Positions 28,302-37,800 of a stretch of DNA of 64,000 nucleotides are shown in pieces. Both the position numbers and the translations under genes were made by a program. The notes beneath the pieces are model-generated. The model saw only the letters and a program-made list of their open reading frames with translations, made no database searches and was not told the DNA's origin. This DNA is from CBDHEY01 sp965262305. Lineage in GTDB: Bacteria; Pseudomonadota; Gammaproteobacteria; Pseudomonadales; Cellvibrionaceae. Every line of letters starts with the position of its first letter. The stretch's first letter is position 1. The stretch covers positions 1,798,001-1,862,000 of the forward strand of contig CBDHEY010000002.1 in assembly GCA_965262305.1 (NCBI GenBank), read 5' to 3'.

Positions 28302-28958
28302 ATGTTTTTTGGTGTTTTCACTTTATTAACTGTCATTTTAGGTGTTGCCTCTCTTTATATCGCTTTTTTGCTACTGCGAAAATTTTCTTGGGTATTCGGT
28401 TGGCTAAAAGGTACCATCGGGCTTTGTTTTCTTGGAGTTGCAGGGGTTATTTGCATAGCAAACCTCGATTTAATGAGTTATAAACACTTACTTGAAGAAA
28501 ACTCAGTAGTGACTCTGAGTTTTGAACAAGTCGGCGAGCAGAATTTCAGAGCAACAGTTGTTTTTGTTGAAGATGGCGTTGAAGAGACCTACGAAGTGTT
28601 TGGTGATCAATGGCAAATTGATGTTCGGGTTATTCGGTGGCATGGTATATTTGAAACCTTCGGTGTCGCGCCTGGGTATCGTTTTGATCGTCTAAGTGGG
28701 CGATATTTTACACTCGAAGATGAACGCACTAAACCAAGGTCAGTACACACACTTAAGACGAGTGAATATGTAGTCGACTTATGGTCGTGGTTAAAGCAAA
28801 ATAATAACTTGGTTCCCTGGGTGGAGGCCGCGTATGGCAGTGCGACCTATTTACCAATGTCTGATGGAGCAATATTTGACGTTTCTATGAGTTATTCTGG
28901 TTTAGTTGCAGCGCCTGTCAATCAAGCCGCTAAAGATGCGGTGAATCAATTTTTATAA
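28302..28958 (+). CDS. Conserved hypothetical membrane protein
   Basis: I choose ATG 28302 (218 residues), because GAGGTGAA is just upstream and a longer frame would overlap nudC by about 100 bases. Two membrane helices are near the N-terminus (FFGVFTLLTVILGVASLYIA, then WLKGTIGLCFLGVAGVICIA). A beta-rich soluble part of about 160 residues follows and is predicted to be periplasmic. I know similar proteins only as unassigned neighbours of sohB. It could be an envelope factor acting with SohB, but that is a guess from position. Confidence 0.75.
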   Translation: MFFGVFTLLTVILGVASLYIAFLLLRKFSWVFGWLKGTIGLCFLGVAGVICIANLDLMSYKHLLEENSVVTLSFEQVGEQNFRATVVFVEDGVEETYEVFGDQWQIDVRVIRWHGIFETFGVAPGYRFDRLSGRYFTLEDERTKPRSVHTLKTSEYVVDLWSWLKQNNNLVPWVEAAYGSATYLPMSDGAIFDVSMSYSGLVAAPVNQAAKDAVNQFL

Positions 28959-28977
28959 GTTTTTTGGGGAAAAATCA

Positions 28978-30042
28978 TTGGAATTTCTAGCCGATTATGG
29001 CCTATTTTTGGCCAAAACTATTACTTTTGTTGTTGCATTTGCTGTTATTGTATTGATTGCTGTAGCAGCCAGTAGTCGAAATCAAAATAAAGAAAAAGGA
29101 CAAATTGAAGTCAAAAAATTGAATGATAAATTTGAAGAACTTCAGGAAAATCTCGAGCATTCCATACTCACAGATGCCGAACGTAAAAAAATAAAGAAGG
29201 AAAAGAAAAAAGAGGAAAAAGCCAAAGCAAAAGAGGCTAAGAAAAAATTAAAAGCAAAAACGGAAAAAGAAAGTGAAGAAGAAAATAAAAAACGCGTTTT
29301 TGTTACAGAATTTGACGGAGACATTAAAGCATCGGAAACTGAAGGACTAAGAGAAGTGATTACTTCAATTCTTTCCGTTGCTAAAGATACCGATGAAGTT
29401 GTAGTCAAGTTAGAAAGTCAAGGAGGCATGGTACATAGCTATGGTTTAGCGTCAAGCCAATTGGCTAGAATTACTGCGAAAAATATCCCTCTTACTATCT
29501 GTGTTGACAAGGTTGCAGCGAGTGGCGGTTATATGATGGCGTGTGTGGCGAATAAAATTCTCGCAGCGCCTTTTGCTATAATAGGCTCCATAGGCGTCGT
29601 TGCTCAGTTACCTAATTTTCACCGTTTGCTTAAAAAGAACGATGTCGATTATGAAATGTTGACCGCTGGTGAATATAAACGCACTTTGACAATGTTTGGC
29701 GAAAATACTGACAAAGGGAGACAGAAGTTCGTTGAAGATCTTGAAGATACCCATGTATTGTTTAAAGACTTTATTAAGGAAAACCGCGAACAAGTTGATA
29801 TTGAAAAAGTAGCGACTGGAGAAATTTGGTTTGGTACTCGAGCAATTGAACAATCACTTATTGATGAAGTTAAAACGTCAGACGAGTACTTATTGGAACT
29901 TTATCCAGAGGTTGACCTCTATCAAGTCTCCTACGAAGAGAAAAAGAATATGGCAGAAAAACTGGGAATAAGTGTTCAAACTGCTTTAGAAAAATCGCTT
30001 AACGGATTAATGTCTAAATTAAACAATAAAATTTTCTCTTAA
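28978..30042 (+). CDS. sohB: Membrane-anchored serine protease SohB
   Basis: This 354-residue S49 peptidase has an N-terminal anchor (LFLAKTITFVVAFAVIVLIA), a strongly charged Lys/Glu-rich stretch (about residues 60-108), and a SppA-like catalytic domain: LESQGGMVHSYG, the catalytic Ser in KVAASGGYMMACVANKI, APFAIIGSIGVVAQLPNF, and the catalytic Lys in TAGEYKRTLTMFGENT. The start is TTG at 28978, since ATG is absent before the anchor and the first residues (EFLADYGLFLAK) align with E. coli SohB. It closes the four-gene fimL operon. Confidence 0.93.
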   Translation: MEFLADYGLFLAKTITFVVAFAVIVLIAVAASSRNQNKEKGQIEVKKLNDKFEELQENLEHSILTDAERKKIKKEKKKEEKAKAKEAKKKLKAKTEKESEEENKKRVFVTEFDGDIKASETEGLREVITSILSVAKDTDEVVVKLESQGGMVHSYGLASSQLARITAKNIPLTICVDKVAASGGYMMACVANKILAAPFAIIGSIGVVAQLPNFHRLLKKNDVDYEMLTAGEYKRTLTMFGENTDKGRQKFVEDLEDTHVLFKDFIKENREQVDIEKVATGEIWFGTRAIEQSLIDEVKTSDEYLLELYPEVDLYQVSYEEKKNMAEKLGISVQTALEKSLNGLMSKLNNKIFS

Positions 30043-30084
30043 TGTTCGGTATTAAAATAATTTCACTTTAATAATATAGACGTT

Positions 30085-30139
30085 TTTCTGTTTTAAAACA
30101 CCTACTCACAGTTAAGTATTTGTAGATGAAAAACAGAAA
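30085..30139. repeat. Inverted repeat between convergent sohB and the antiporter gene
   Basis: Arms TTTCTGTTTT (30085-30094) and AAAACAGAAA (30130-30139) are perfectly complementary across a 35-base loop. It may be a weak bidirectional terminator, but the loop is long. Confidence 0.4.
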
Positions 30140-30170
30140 TTTAAGTATTAATAAGAAAATACGGTTCGTA

Positions 30171-31412
30171 CTAATCCCTTCTTAACTTATCAGAAGTTGC
30201 TATAGGATTTGGAAAGTTGAACGTTACAATGTAACTAGAAGCAATAAACGTAATGATGGCTGCGGACTGAATAAATACTGAAGCAGCCTGTCCTATTAAA
30301 CCATTCGTGCTAGCGACAAATGCGATTAGAAGAGAAAATTCGCTGATCTGTCCTAAACGAAACCCAAGATCCCATGCTAAGTGCTTCTTTTCACTTTGTT
30401 GTCTGAGCAGAAAGTAAAATGTTACAGGCTTCACTCCGAGCATAACAACTGCGTAAACAGCTGCGCCGATAATTATCGATGGCAGTAATTCAATGTTAAG
30501 TTGTGCTCCGAGAGAGAAAAAGAAGAGCACAAGAAAAAAATCCCGAAGCGGTTTTAAGCTAAGTGCAATGTATTGTGCAATTGGGCTGGTGGCGATTGTA
30601 ATACCTGCGATAAAAGCACCAATTTCTGCAGATAAATTTAATAACTCTGCTAACTCCGCTAAACCTAAACACCATCCGATAGCTACTAGAAAGATATACT
30701 CATGAAAACGATCAAATTTTGATATGAGTGTGAGCAATACATATTTTACAAAAAGATAAGCAGCACCAGTGATAAGGGGGAGGGCGATTAATGCTGTAAT
30801 TAAAGGCTGAGGCTGAATTCTTCCTTCTGAACCACTAAGCAATACTAGTAAGCAAAAAATAGCGATAAAATCTTGTATGAGTAAAAGTCCGACCATTAGT
30901 TCGCCTGTATGACGATGATGCAACACTGTTGTAGGTAAAAGTTTTATACCAATGATGGTACTAGAGAACATCGAAGCCATTCCAATCACAATAGACTCAA
31001 TAAAGGTAAACCCAAATATTTGTCCAATTAAAAAACCGCTTGCGGCAAACAACAGGCTACTCAATATGGCAACACTCGTCGCTTTTTTTAATACTGCAAG
31101 TAGCGCACTGGGCTGCATGTCCAAACCTAGCAAAAACAGCAAGAAAATAATCCCAATGTGAGACATTTCAGAAATGTAGCTGACGTTCTCAATCACCTCA
31201 AAACCAAAAGGTCCAAGTGCAATTCCGAGAGCAATGTAAGCGACTAAAATTGGTTGACGGGTATACAGAGCTAGGGAAGCTAGAACGGCTGCCCCCGAAA
31301 AAATTATAAAAAAAGCTTCAAAAAAAGTGCCGCCCATAAGTCTTAGTTTTTGATTTGTTCTTTTTGAAATGGAAGATTTAATAAAAAAGTATAGATTGTT
31401 TAGCCGTATCAT
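30171..31412 (-). CDS. CPA2-family cation:proton antiporter (KefB-like transmembrane part)
   Basis: This 413-residue membrane protein has about 12 predicted helices. The first conserved piece is FIIFSGAAVLASLALYTRQP, then IALGPFGFEVI, a GLDMQPSALLA stretch and AEIGAFIAGI. It lacks the cytoplasmic TrkA-N/RCK domain of KefB and KefC, so regulation must differ. The start is uncertain: Met1 at 31412 gives a long positively charged leader, and ATG 31337 (GGTFFEAFFIIFSG) is a good alternative. The transported ion is not determined. Confidence 0.8.
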   Translation of the reverse strand: MIRLNNLYFFIKSSISKRTNQKLRLMGGTFFEAFFIIFSGAAVLASLALYTRQPILVAYIALGIALGPFGFEVIENVSYISEMSHIGIIFLLFLLGLDMQPSALLAVLKKATSVAILSSLLFAASGFLIGQIFGFTFIESIVIGMASMFSSTIIGIKLLPTTVLHHRHTGELMVGLLLIQDFIAIFCLLVLLSGSEGRIQPQPLITALIALPLITGAAYLFVKYVLLTLISKFDRFHEYIFLVAIGWCLGLAELAELLNLSAEIGAFIAGITIATSPIAQYIALSLKPLRDFFLVLFFFSLGAQLNIELLPSIIIGAAVYAVVMLGVKPVTFYFLLRQQSEKKHLAWDLGFRLGQISEFSLLIAFVASTNGLIGQAASVFIQSAAIITFIASSYIVTFNFPNPIATSDKLRRD

Positions 31413-31610
31413 ATTAAATATAAGGCTAATAAAAAGCTATTTATACGCTAAATAGCTATAGCTTAGTTAACTAACTAATAATTAGGATCAACAAGTTTTA
31501 AAAAGTGACTTGAAAATGAGAACTTAACTCGCATTAGAATACCATGTTTAAATGCTAGTTAAGTTTCCAATACTCTTAAAATTTTGCGCGTTAGAAGGAG
31601 CAGTGTTTGA

Positions 31611-32123
31611 TCAGGCTCGTCTTCTAAAAAGTGGGTTGGGTTCGTCGCAAGCCGCCTGATAAAATTCACTAAAATCATCTAGGCTTTTTTTAAGCGATTC
31701 CATATTTTCGGTCTCTGAAACGGAAAAAGCATCAAACCCACAGCGCTTGAGATATGCGAGTTGATCTTGGATAAATGCCCCCGTTGCGCGAATTTCTCCA
31801 GTGTAATCAAGCTGCTCTCGTAAAACTCGTGCTTGAGAGAAACTTCTTCCATCTGCAAATGCGTTGAAATTAAGCGCTATTACTTCCAATTTCTCCATTA
31901 ATTTTGAAAGCTCTGATACTTCCTGATCGCTTGAAAGCCAGACACCTATGCGCGAAAAGTCACATTCATCAGATTGAGAGAAACTTAAGAAGGTTTCTAG
32001 TGGAACCAGCCAATACCCTTTAAGTAATGTCGCTGTGTCTAAATCACGCGCTTGGTCAACTGTAACTAGCTCCCAGATATCATCGGTAATCTCACCTTTT
32101 TTAACCAACTTTTGCATATACAC
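31611..32123 (-). CDS. DUF934 family protein (CysI partner)
   Basis: This 170-residue protein overlaps the end of cysI by 23 bases. DUF934 proteins regularly follow the CysI-type reductase in pseudomonads and related bacteria, though their function is not established. The segment GVWLSSDQEVSELSKLMEK and FADGRSFSQARVLRE is characteristic. It probably contributes to sulfite reduction or electron supply; the tight overlap supports co-translation. Confidence 0.85.
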   Translation of the reverse strand: MYMQKLVKKGEITDDIWELVTVDQARDLDTATLLKGYWLVPLETFLSFSQSDECDFSRIGVWLSSDQEVSELSKLMEKLEVIALNFNAFADGRSFSQARVLREQLDYTGEIRATGAFIQDQLAYLKRCGFDAFSVSETENMESLKKSLDDFSEFYQAACDEPNPLFRRRA

Positions 32124-33783
32124 GCTCCTTAAATGGATCTATACCAACTCTGCGATAGGTCTCAATAAATTCTTCACCGGTAATCCGTTTTTCAACATAC
32201 ACGTCAAAAATCTTACGCACGACACTTGGCATTTCTTCCCGCGAAAAAGACGGGCCCAATACTTTTCCTAGAGATGCATCGTTGGCAGCACTGCCACCTA
32301 ATTGAACCTGATAAAACTCTTCACCTTTTTTATCGACGCCTAAAACCCCTATATGACCAATGTGGTGATGTCCGCATGCATTCATACAACCGGAAATGTT
32401 TAAATCTACATTTCCCAGATCATATACATAATCAATATCGTCAAATTCTCTCTGAATCGCTTCGGCAACAGGTATTGATTTGGCATTTGCAAGGGAGCAG
32501 TAATCGCCACCTGGACAGCAAATCATATCCGTGAGAGTGCCTATATTTGCTGTGGCAAACCCTGCCTCTTTCACTTCTTGCCAAAGATCTAAAAGATGAA
32601 TACCCTTAATATCAGCCAAAACAATATTCTGCTCATGCGTTGCTCTAGCTTCGCCAAAAGAGTATCTATCAGCAAGATCAGCAATTATTTCAAGTTGTTT
32701 GTCTGTTATATCCCCTGGTGCTATTCCTGTAGGCTTCAATGAAAGCGTAACGGAACGGTAACCAGGTACTTTATGTTCTCGAACATTGCGAGAGAGCCAA
32801 TTTGAAAAAGCAAGATTATCTTTGGCTTGAGCTTCGAGCAGCGCCTTCAATTCCTTTTCACTTGCGCTTTCATATTCAGGCTCAGTGAAAAAGCTTTTAG
32901 CTCGATTAATTTCTTTATCTGTAAGTAGAGTCGGGGTATCACGTATATTTGCCCACTCATTTTCTACTAATTCTGCAAAAGCTGCTGCGCCAAGAGATTT
33001 GACCAATATTTTAATACGAGCCTTATACTTATTATCTCTGCGGCCTTTGAGATTATAAACACGAAGAATAGCTTCTAAATATGTTAGTAGATCGTTTTCC
33101 GGTAAGAACTCTCTAATTACACTGGCTATTACCGGCGTTCTTCCAAGGCCACCGCCAACGAGCACTTTAAATCCAGTTTCGCCAGATTCATTCTTAACGA
33201 TCTGAAGTCCAATATCGTGATAGTGTATTGCAGCTCTATCATCAAGGGTTCCTGAAACCGCAATTTTGAACTTGCGGGGCAAAAACGCAAATTCTGGATG
33301 AAGCGTTGACCATTGACGGATAATTTCACAGTAAGGTCTTGGGTCGACTACTTCGTCTGGAGCAACACCGGCAAATTGATCAGTTGTTGTATTTCGAATG
33401 CAATTACCACTGGTCTGAATCGCATGCATTTCAACTTCCGCTAACTCCGCTAAAATATCTGGGACTTCTTCAAGTTGCGGCCAATTAAGCTGAATATTTT
33501 GTCTAGTCGTTATGTGACAATAACCTTTATCGTAATGCCTACAAATATGAGCCAGTTTGCGTAATTGCGTTGAATTAAGCATACCGTAAGGAACAGCGAT
33601 ACGTAGCATTGGGGCTAACCTCTGAACATAAAGGCCGTTTTGAAGCCGCAATGGCAAGAAAGCTTCTTCTTTTAGCTCTCCTGCTAAATAACGCTCAGTT
33701 TGGCTCCTAAACTGCGCCACCCGCTCATTTAGTATCTTATGGTCATGTTCGTCGTAAACGTACACGCTATTTTTTCTCCTCAA
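32101..33783 (-). CDS. cysI: Sulfite/nitrite reductase, haemoprotein (CysI type)
   Basis: This 560-residue enzyme has two ferredoxin-like halves and the sirohaem/4Fe-4S region. Four cysteines lie in ICCPGGDYCSLANAKS and the pair NISGCMNACGHHHIGH. It reduces sulfite to sulfide (or nitrite to ammonia) with six electrons. There is no flavoprotein partner nearby, so electrons probably come from ferredoxin or NADPH via another locus. The N-terminal LRLQNGLYVQRLAPMLRIAV is standard. DUF934 follows, which favours the sulfur-assimilation role. Confidence 0.9.
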   Translation of the reverse strand: MRRKNSVYVYDEHDHKILNERVAQFRSQTERYLAGELKEEAFLPLRLQNGLYVQRLAPMLRIAVPYGMLNSTQLRKLAHICRHYDKGYCHITTRQNIQLNWPQLEEVPDILAELAEVEMHAIQTSGNCIRNTTTDQFAGVAPDEVVDPRPYCEIIRQWSTLHPEFAFLPRKFKIAVSGTLDDRAAIHYHDIGLQIVKNESGETGFKVLVGGGLGRTPVIASVIREFLPENDLLTYLEAILRVYNLKGRRDNKYKARIKILVKSLGAAAFAELVENEWANIRDTPTLLTDKEINRAKSFFTEPEYESASEKELKALLEAQAKDNLAFSNWLSRNVREHKVPGYRSVTLSLKPTGIAPGDITDKQLEIIADLADRYSFGEARATHEQNIVLADIKGIHLLDLWQEVKEAGFATANIGTLTDMICCPGGDYCSLANAKSIPVAEAIQREFDDIDYVYDLGNVDLNISGCMNACGHHHIGHIGVLGVDKKGEEFYQVQLGGSAANDASLGKVLGPSFSREEMPSVVRKIFDVYVEKRITGEEFIETYRRVGIDPFKERVYAKVG

Positions 33784-34368
33784 CTATCAATAATTACGCA
33801 AAATAACAATAATATGTCTTCAGATTAATGACGATTATCATTTCAAAAATAAAATTTGAACTAGGGTTACTGCCAGATTCAATTTAGAAAGAGTGTTCAG
33901 GCGTCCGACTTTAATGTAAGTCTTTCATTTGGAAAAGCGAATATATCCTATAATGGTTATCACTTTTATCGATAAAAGCAACGCTTATTCTTAGTGAGAT
34001 TTTTGTATTTAAATGATAATAACTTTCGGCAGACCTATTCTAACTATATATCCAACATGCTTCGTCACAATTTTTACAAATCGTAATACTTCAGAATCTT
34101 TACGAAACTTACGCAATAATACCTGAATAACCTAAAAACATCGAATTCTATTAAAAAAATAGTGGGAATTTTGTGGACGTTTCTTGCTCCAAGTAACACT
34201 TGTGATTATGGAGGGTAACATTTAATCACTTATAACTTATTGTTACCAAAAAACAGTTGAACTTCTATTTTGGGTGCGGTCAAATTAGATCGAAAGCTTG
34301 TTACAAAACTATTAATAATCCCTTTTGTCACCAAATAATAATAAATGTTTTTGAAATCGGAGGTAGAG
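33784..34368 (+). other. Long leader/intergenic region before the 38-residue ORF
   Basis: This 585-base AT-rich stretch contains the cysI promoter (toward the left) and the upstream region of the small rightward ORF. It has a TATAAT at 33949-33954, a 16-base palindrome at 33963-33978 (CTTTTATCGATAAAAG) and a GGTAACA/TGTTACC inverted pair at 34214-34247. If the small ORF is transcribed from near 33950, the leader is about 400 bases, which is unusual. No longer frame is present. Confidence 0.45.
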
Positions 34369-34485
34369 ATGGACGAAGATATTCAGATGATGGAACAAGG
34401 CGATAGTATAGCTGATGCAGTTGCTGCAGTTGCATTAATACTTATTTTTGTATCGACTTGTGTATTTTGGATTAGTGGTCAATAA
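34369..34485 (+). CDS. Small single-helix membrane protein (38 residues)
   Basis: A 39-codon frame, MDEDIQMMEQGDSIADAVAA then VALILIFVSTCVFWISGQ, has GGAGG five bases before the ATG, one of the strongest ribosome sites in the window. The N-terminal half is acidic and the C-terminal half is one hydrophobic helix (about residues 17-35). A terminator lies downstream. I do not recognise it. It could be an accessory subunit of a respiratory or transport complex. Confidence 0.65.
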   Translation: MDEDIQMMEQGDSIADAVAAVALILIFVSTCVFWISGQ

Positions 34486-34534
34486 ACTTTTCCCCATTTA
34501 GTTTATTTCACTACCGTAATAAGACGTAAAAAGA

Positions 34535-34570
34535 AAAAGCTCGAAAAGCGATTTAGCTTCTCGAGCTTTT
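34535..34570. terminator. Bidirectional terminator between small ORF and DUF2970 gene
   Basis: Stem AAAAGCTCGAAAAGC pairs with GCTTCTCGAGCTTTT with one mismatch, and is T-rich on both sides. It lies between two convergent genes and probably ends both transcripts. Confidence 0.8.
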
Positions 34571-34603
34571 CTATTTACACATTAATAAAATGGTTTTATT
34601 AAC

Positions 34604-34828
34604 CTAGTTAGCCAAAACTATTTTTACGACACCAACTAACAAAACCACAAAAAGAATCGTAAAAACAATTCCAGCGGCAATAAATGGCAGAGCGCTTTTT
34701 TGTTGAAAATCCGCTTCTAAATTTTTTTTACTCTGAACACCAATTGCAGCGGCTAGCGTTGATAAAATTAGCCGAACTATGCCTAGATTTTTTTTATTAA
34801 TGGATTCTTTATCCATATCTTTATCCAT
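34604..34828 (-). CDS. DUF2970 family small membrane protein
   Basis: This 74-residue protein has one C-terminal membrane helix (FIAAGIVFTILFVVLLVGVV) preceded by a typical DUF2970 segment (LSTLAAAIGVQSKKNLEADF then QQKSALP). Function is not known. Its ATG is immediately after the metH stop, so it is probably co-transcribed with metH. A downstream ATG at 34816 (MDKESINKK) is a possible alternative start. Confidence 0.85.
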   Translation of the reverse strand: MDKDMDKESINKKNLGIVRLILSTLAAAIGVQSKKNLEADFQQKSALPFIAAGIVFTILFVVLLVGVVKIVLAN

Positions 34829-37800
34829 TTATATATCGTAATCTAAAACGGATTGAAGCCACTTTTCCATTATTTCAGTTTCCATATTTTTTCTTTCAGC
34901 AAGTGATACCACCTGGTCTTTAGCGATTTTACCTGTATTAAAATATTTTGCTTGAGAATTTGCGAAGTACCATCCAGAAACTGCAGCAGCTGGAAACATT
35001 GCAAAGTGCTCAGTTAATTGCAGTCCTATTTTTTCCGGCGCATCTAATAGTTCAAACAAAGTGGCCTTTTCAGTATGGTCTGGGCAAGCAGGATATCCTG
35101 GAGCAGGGCGAATACCGGAATAACTTTCTTTGATAAGCTCTTCATTTGTAAGAACTTCGTTTTTCGCATATCCCCAGAACTCTTTTCTAACTCGTTCATG
35201 CAAGTGTTCTGCAAAAGATTCGGCTAAACGATCTGCAAGTGCTTTAACCATAATCGCTGAATAGTCATCACCTTTTTGCTCATATTCTTTTGCTAATTCT
35301 TCTGCGCCGATTCCAGCCGTTACGGCAAAACCTCCAATATAATCTTGTTTATTCGTTTCTTCTGGAGCGATGAAATCTGCAAGTGATAGCATTGTATCTA
35401 CAGTTCCTGATTTACTCACTTGCTGGCGTATATGGTGCAATGTCGCAAGTTTTTCCCCTGATTCTGACATGAGAGTAATATCATCTTTACCATCTGAATT
35501 AGCTTGCCAAAAACCAAAAACAGCTCTCGCTTTAAGTAATTTTCCGTCTATGATTTCTTTTAAGAGCTTCTGAGCATCGTTGAATAAGCTGGTTGCTGCT
35601 TCACCGACGATTTCATCTGAAAGAATTTTGGGGTATTTGCCCACTAGATCCCAGCTAATAAAAAATGGTGTCCAATCTAGCGTATCAACTAGTTTTTCGA
35701 GTGGGTAATCATCAAGAACTTTCGTTCCCAAAAAACTAGGCTTAGTAATATTTTCATCAGACCAGTCTATATTGAGTTTTTTACTCAAGGCGTCTTCGTA
35801 TGAAATCGCAACACGATTCGTGTTCCTGTTTTTCCGTCTTTCCCTTACTCTTTCGTATTCCTGTTGAGTGTCATTTACGAAAGTTGCTTTTCCATCGGAC
35901 AATAGTTTTGTGGCAACGCCAACTGCACGGGATGCATCAGCGACGTAAATTGCTTGGTCTAATTTAAATTGCGGATCAATTTTTACCGCGGTGTGCGCTT
36001 TGGAAGTTGTAGCTCCGCCGATTAATAAAGGGATAGTGAAATTGTTACGTTCCATTTCTCTGGCGACGTTGACCATCTCATCAAGTGAAGGTGTAATTAG
36101 GCCGGATAAGCCGATAATGTCGCAGTTTTCTTGGCGCGCGACATCTAATATTTTTTCACAGGGAACCATTACTCCGAGGTCAACCACTTCAAAATTGTTA
36201 CACTGAAGAACAACGCCAACGATATTTTTGCCGATATCATGAACATCACCTTTCACCGTCGCCATCAATATCTTACCGTTTGATTTACTGTCTTCGGTTT
36301 TTTCTTCTTCAATGTAAGGTTGCAAATAGGCTACCGCTTGTTTCATTACGCGAGCTGATTTAACCACTTGCGGAAGAAACATTTTTCCTTCTCCGAACAA
36401 ATCACCCACAACATTCATAGCATCCATTAGCGGCCCTTCGATCACATCCAGCGGTCGCTCTGATTCATTTCTTGCTGCTTCAGTGTCTTCTATTATGTAA
36501 GTTGATATTCCTTTAACAAGCGCATATTCCAATCGGGATTTAACATTCTGCTCGCGCCAAGACAGGTCTTCTTTAGAGGTGTTAGAGGCACCATCACCTT
36601 TATACGATTCAGCGATATCAAGTAACGCTTCAGTAGCGTTTTCATTTTTATTTAGGATGACGTCTTCAACCTTGTCTTTTAATTCTTTTGGAAGTTCATC
36701 GTAAATTGCTAATTGTCCGGCATTGACAATACCCATGTTCATGCCAGCGCGAATAGCGTAATAAAGGAAAACTGAATGGATAGCTTCGCGAACTGGGTTG
36801 TTACCCCTAAAAGAAAATGAAACGTTACTTACACCACCTGATACACCAGCATATGGAAGGTTATTGCGAATCCATTTCGTCGCTTCAATAAAATCAACGG
36901 CATAGTTATTATGTTCTTCAATTCCTGTCGCCACAGCGAAAATATTTGGGTCAAAAATAATGTCTTCAGGTGGGAAACCAACCTTATCAACCAAGGTGCG
37001 ATATGAGCGCTCACAAATTTCTTGCTTTCGTGCAGCTGTATCGGCTTGACCAACCTCATCAAAAGCCATAACAATAACGGCAGCGCCGTATTTTTTACAA
37101 AGATTCGCTTTTTCAATAAAATCGCTTTCGCCTTCTTTAAGGCTAATAGAGTTGACGATTGGTTTTCCTTGGATGCATTTTAAACCCGCTTCAATCACAT
37201 TCCATTTTGATGAGTCAACCATAATTGGGACGCGAGAAATATCTGGTTCACTTGCACAAAGGTTTAGAAATCTTACGATTGCTGCTTCGGCATCAAGCAT
37301 CCCTTCATCCATATTAATATCGATCACCTGAGCGCCATCTTCAACTTGTTTTGCAGCGACTTCTAATGCGGTATCGTAATCCTCTGACAATATAAGTTTT
37401 TTAAATCTCGCTGAACCAGTCACGTTACATCGCTCACCAACATTGACGAAAAGCGAACCTTTTTCAATGTTAAATGGTTCTAAACCAGACAAACGGCATG
37501 CCGGTTCAATTTCAGGTATTTTACGTGGCTCAAATTTTGACACAGTTTCTTTAATCGCAGCTATATGTTCAGGCGTTGTTCCACAACAACCACCCACGAT
37601 ATTTAGATAACCATTTGAAGCAAAATCTTTTATAACCACTGCCATTTCATCAGCTGATTGATCATATTCACCAAATTCATTTGGTAAACCAGCATTTGGA
37701 TGCGCTGAAACGAAACTATTGGATACTCGAGCCATTTCCTTCAGATAGGGAGTAAGCTCCTTAGCACCAAGCGCGCAATTGAGACCAATGGAAATAGGGT

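Noticed and set aside
33833..34018. Fur-like half sites (ATTATCA and TGATAAT)
   Set aside because: The halves are about 180 bases apart and no full site is present.
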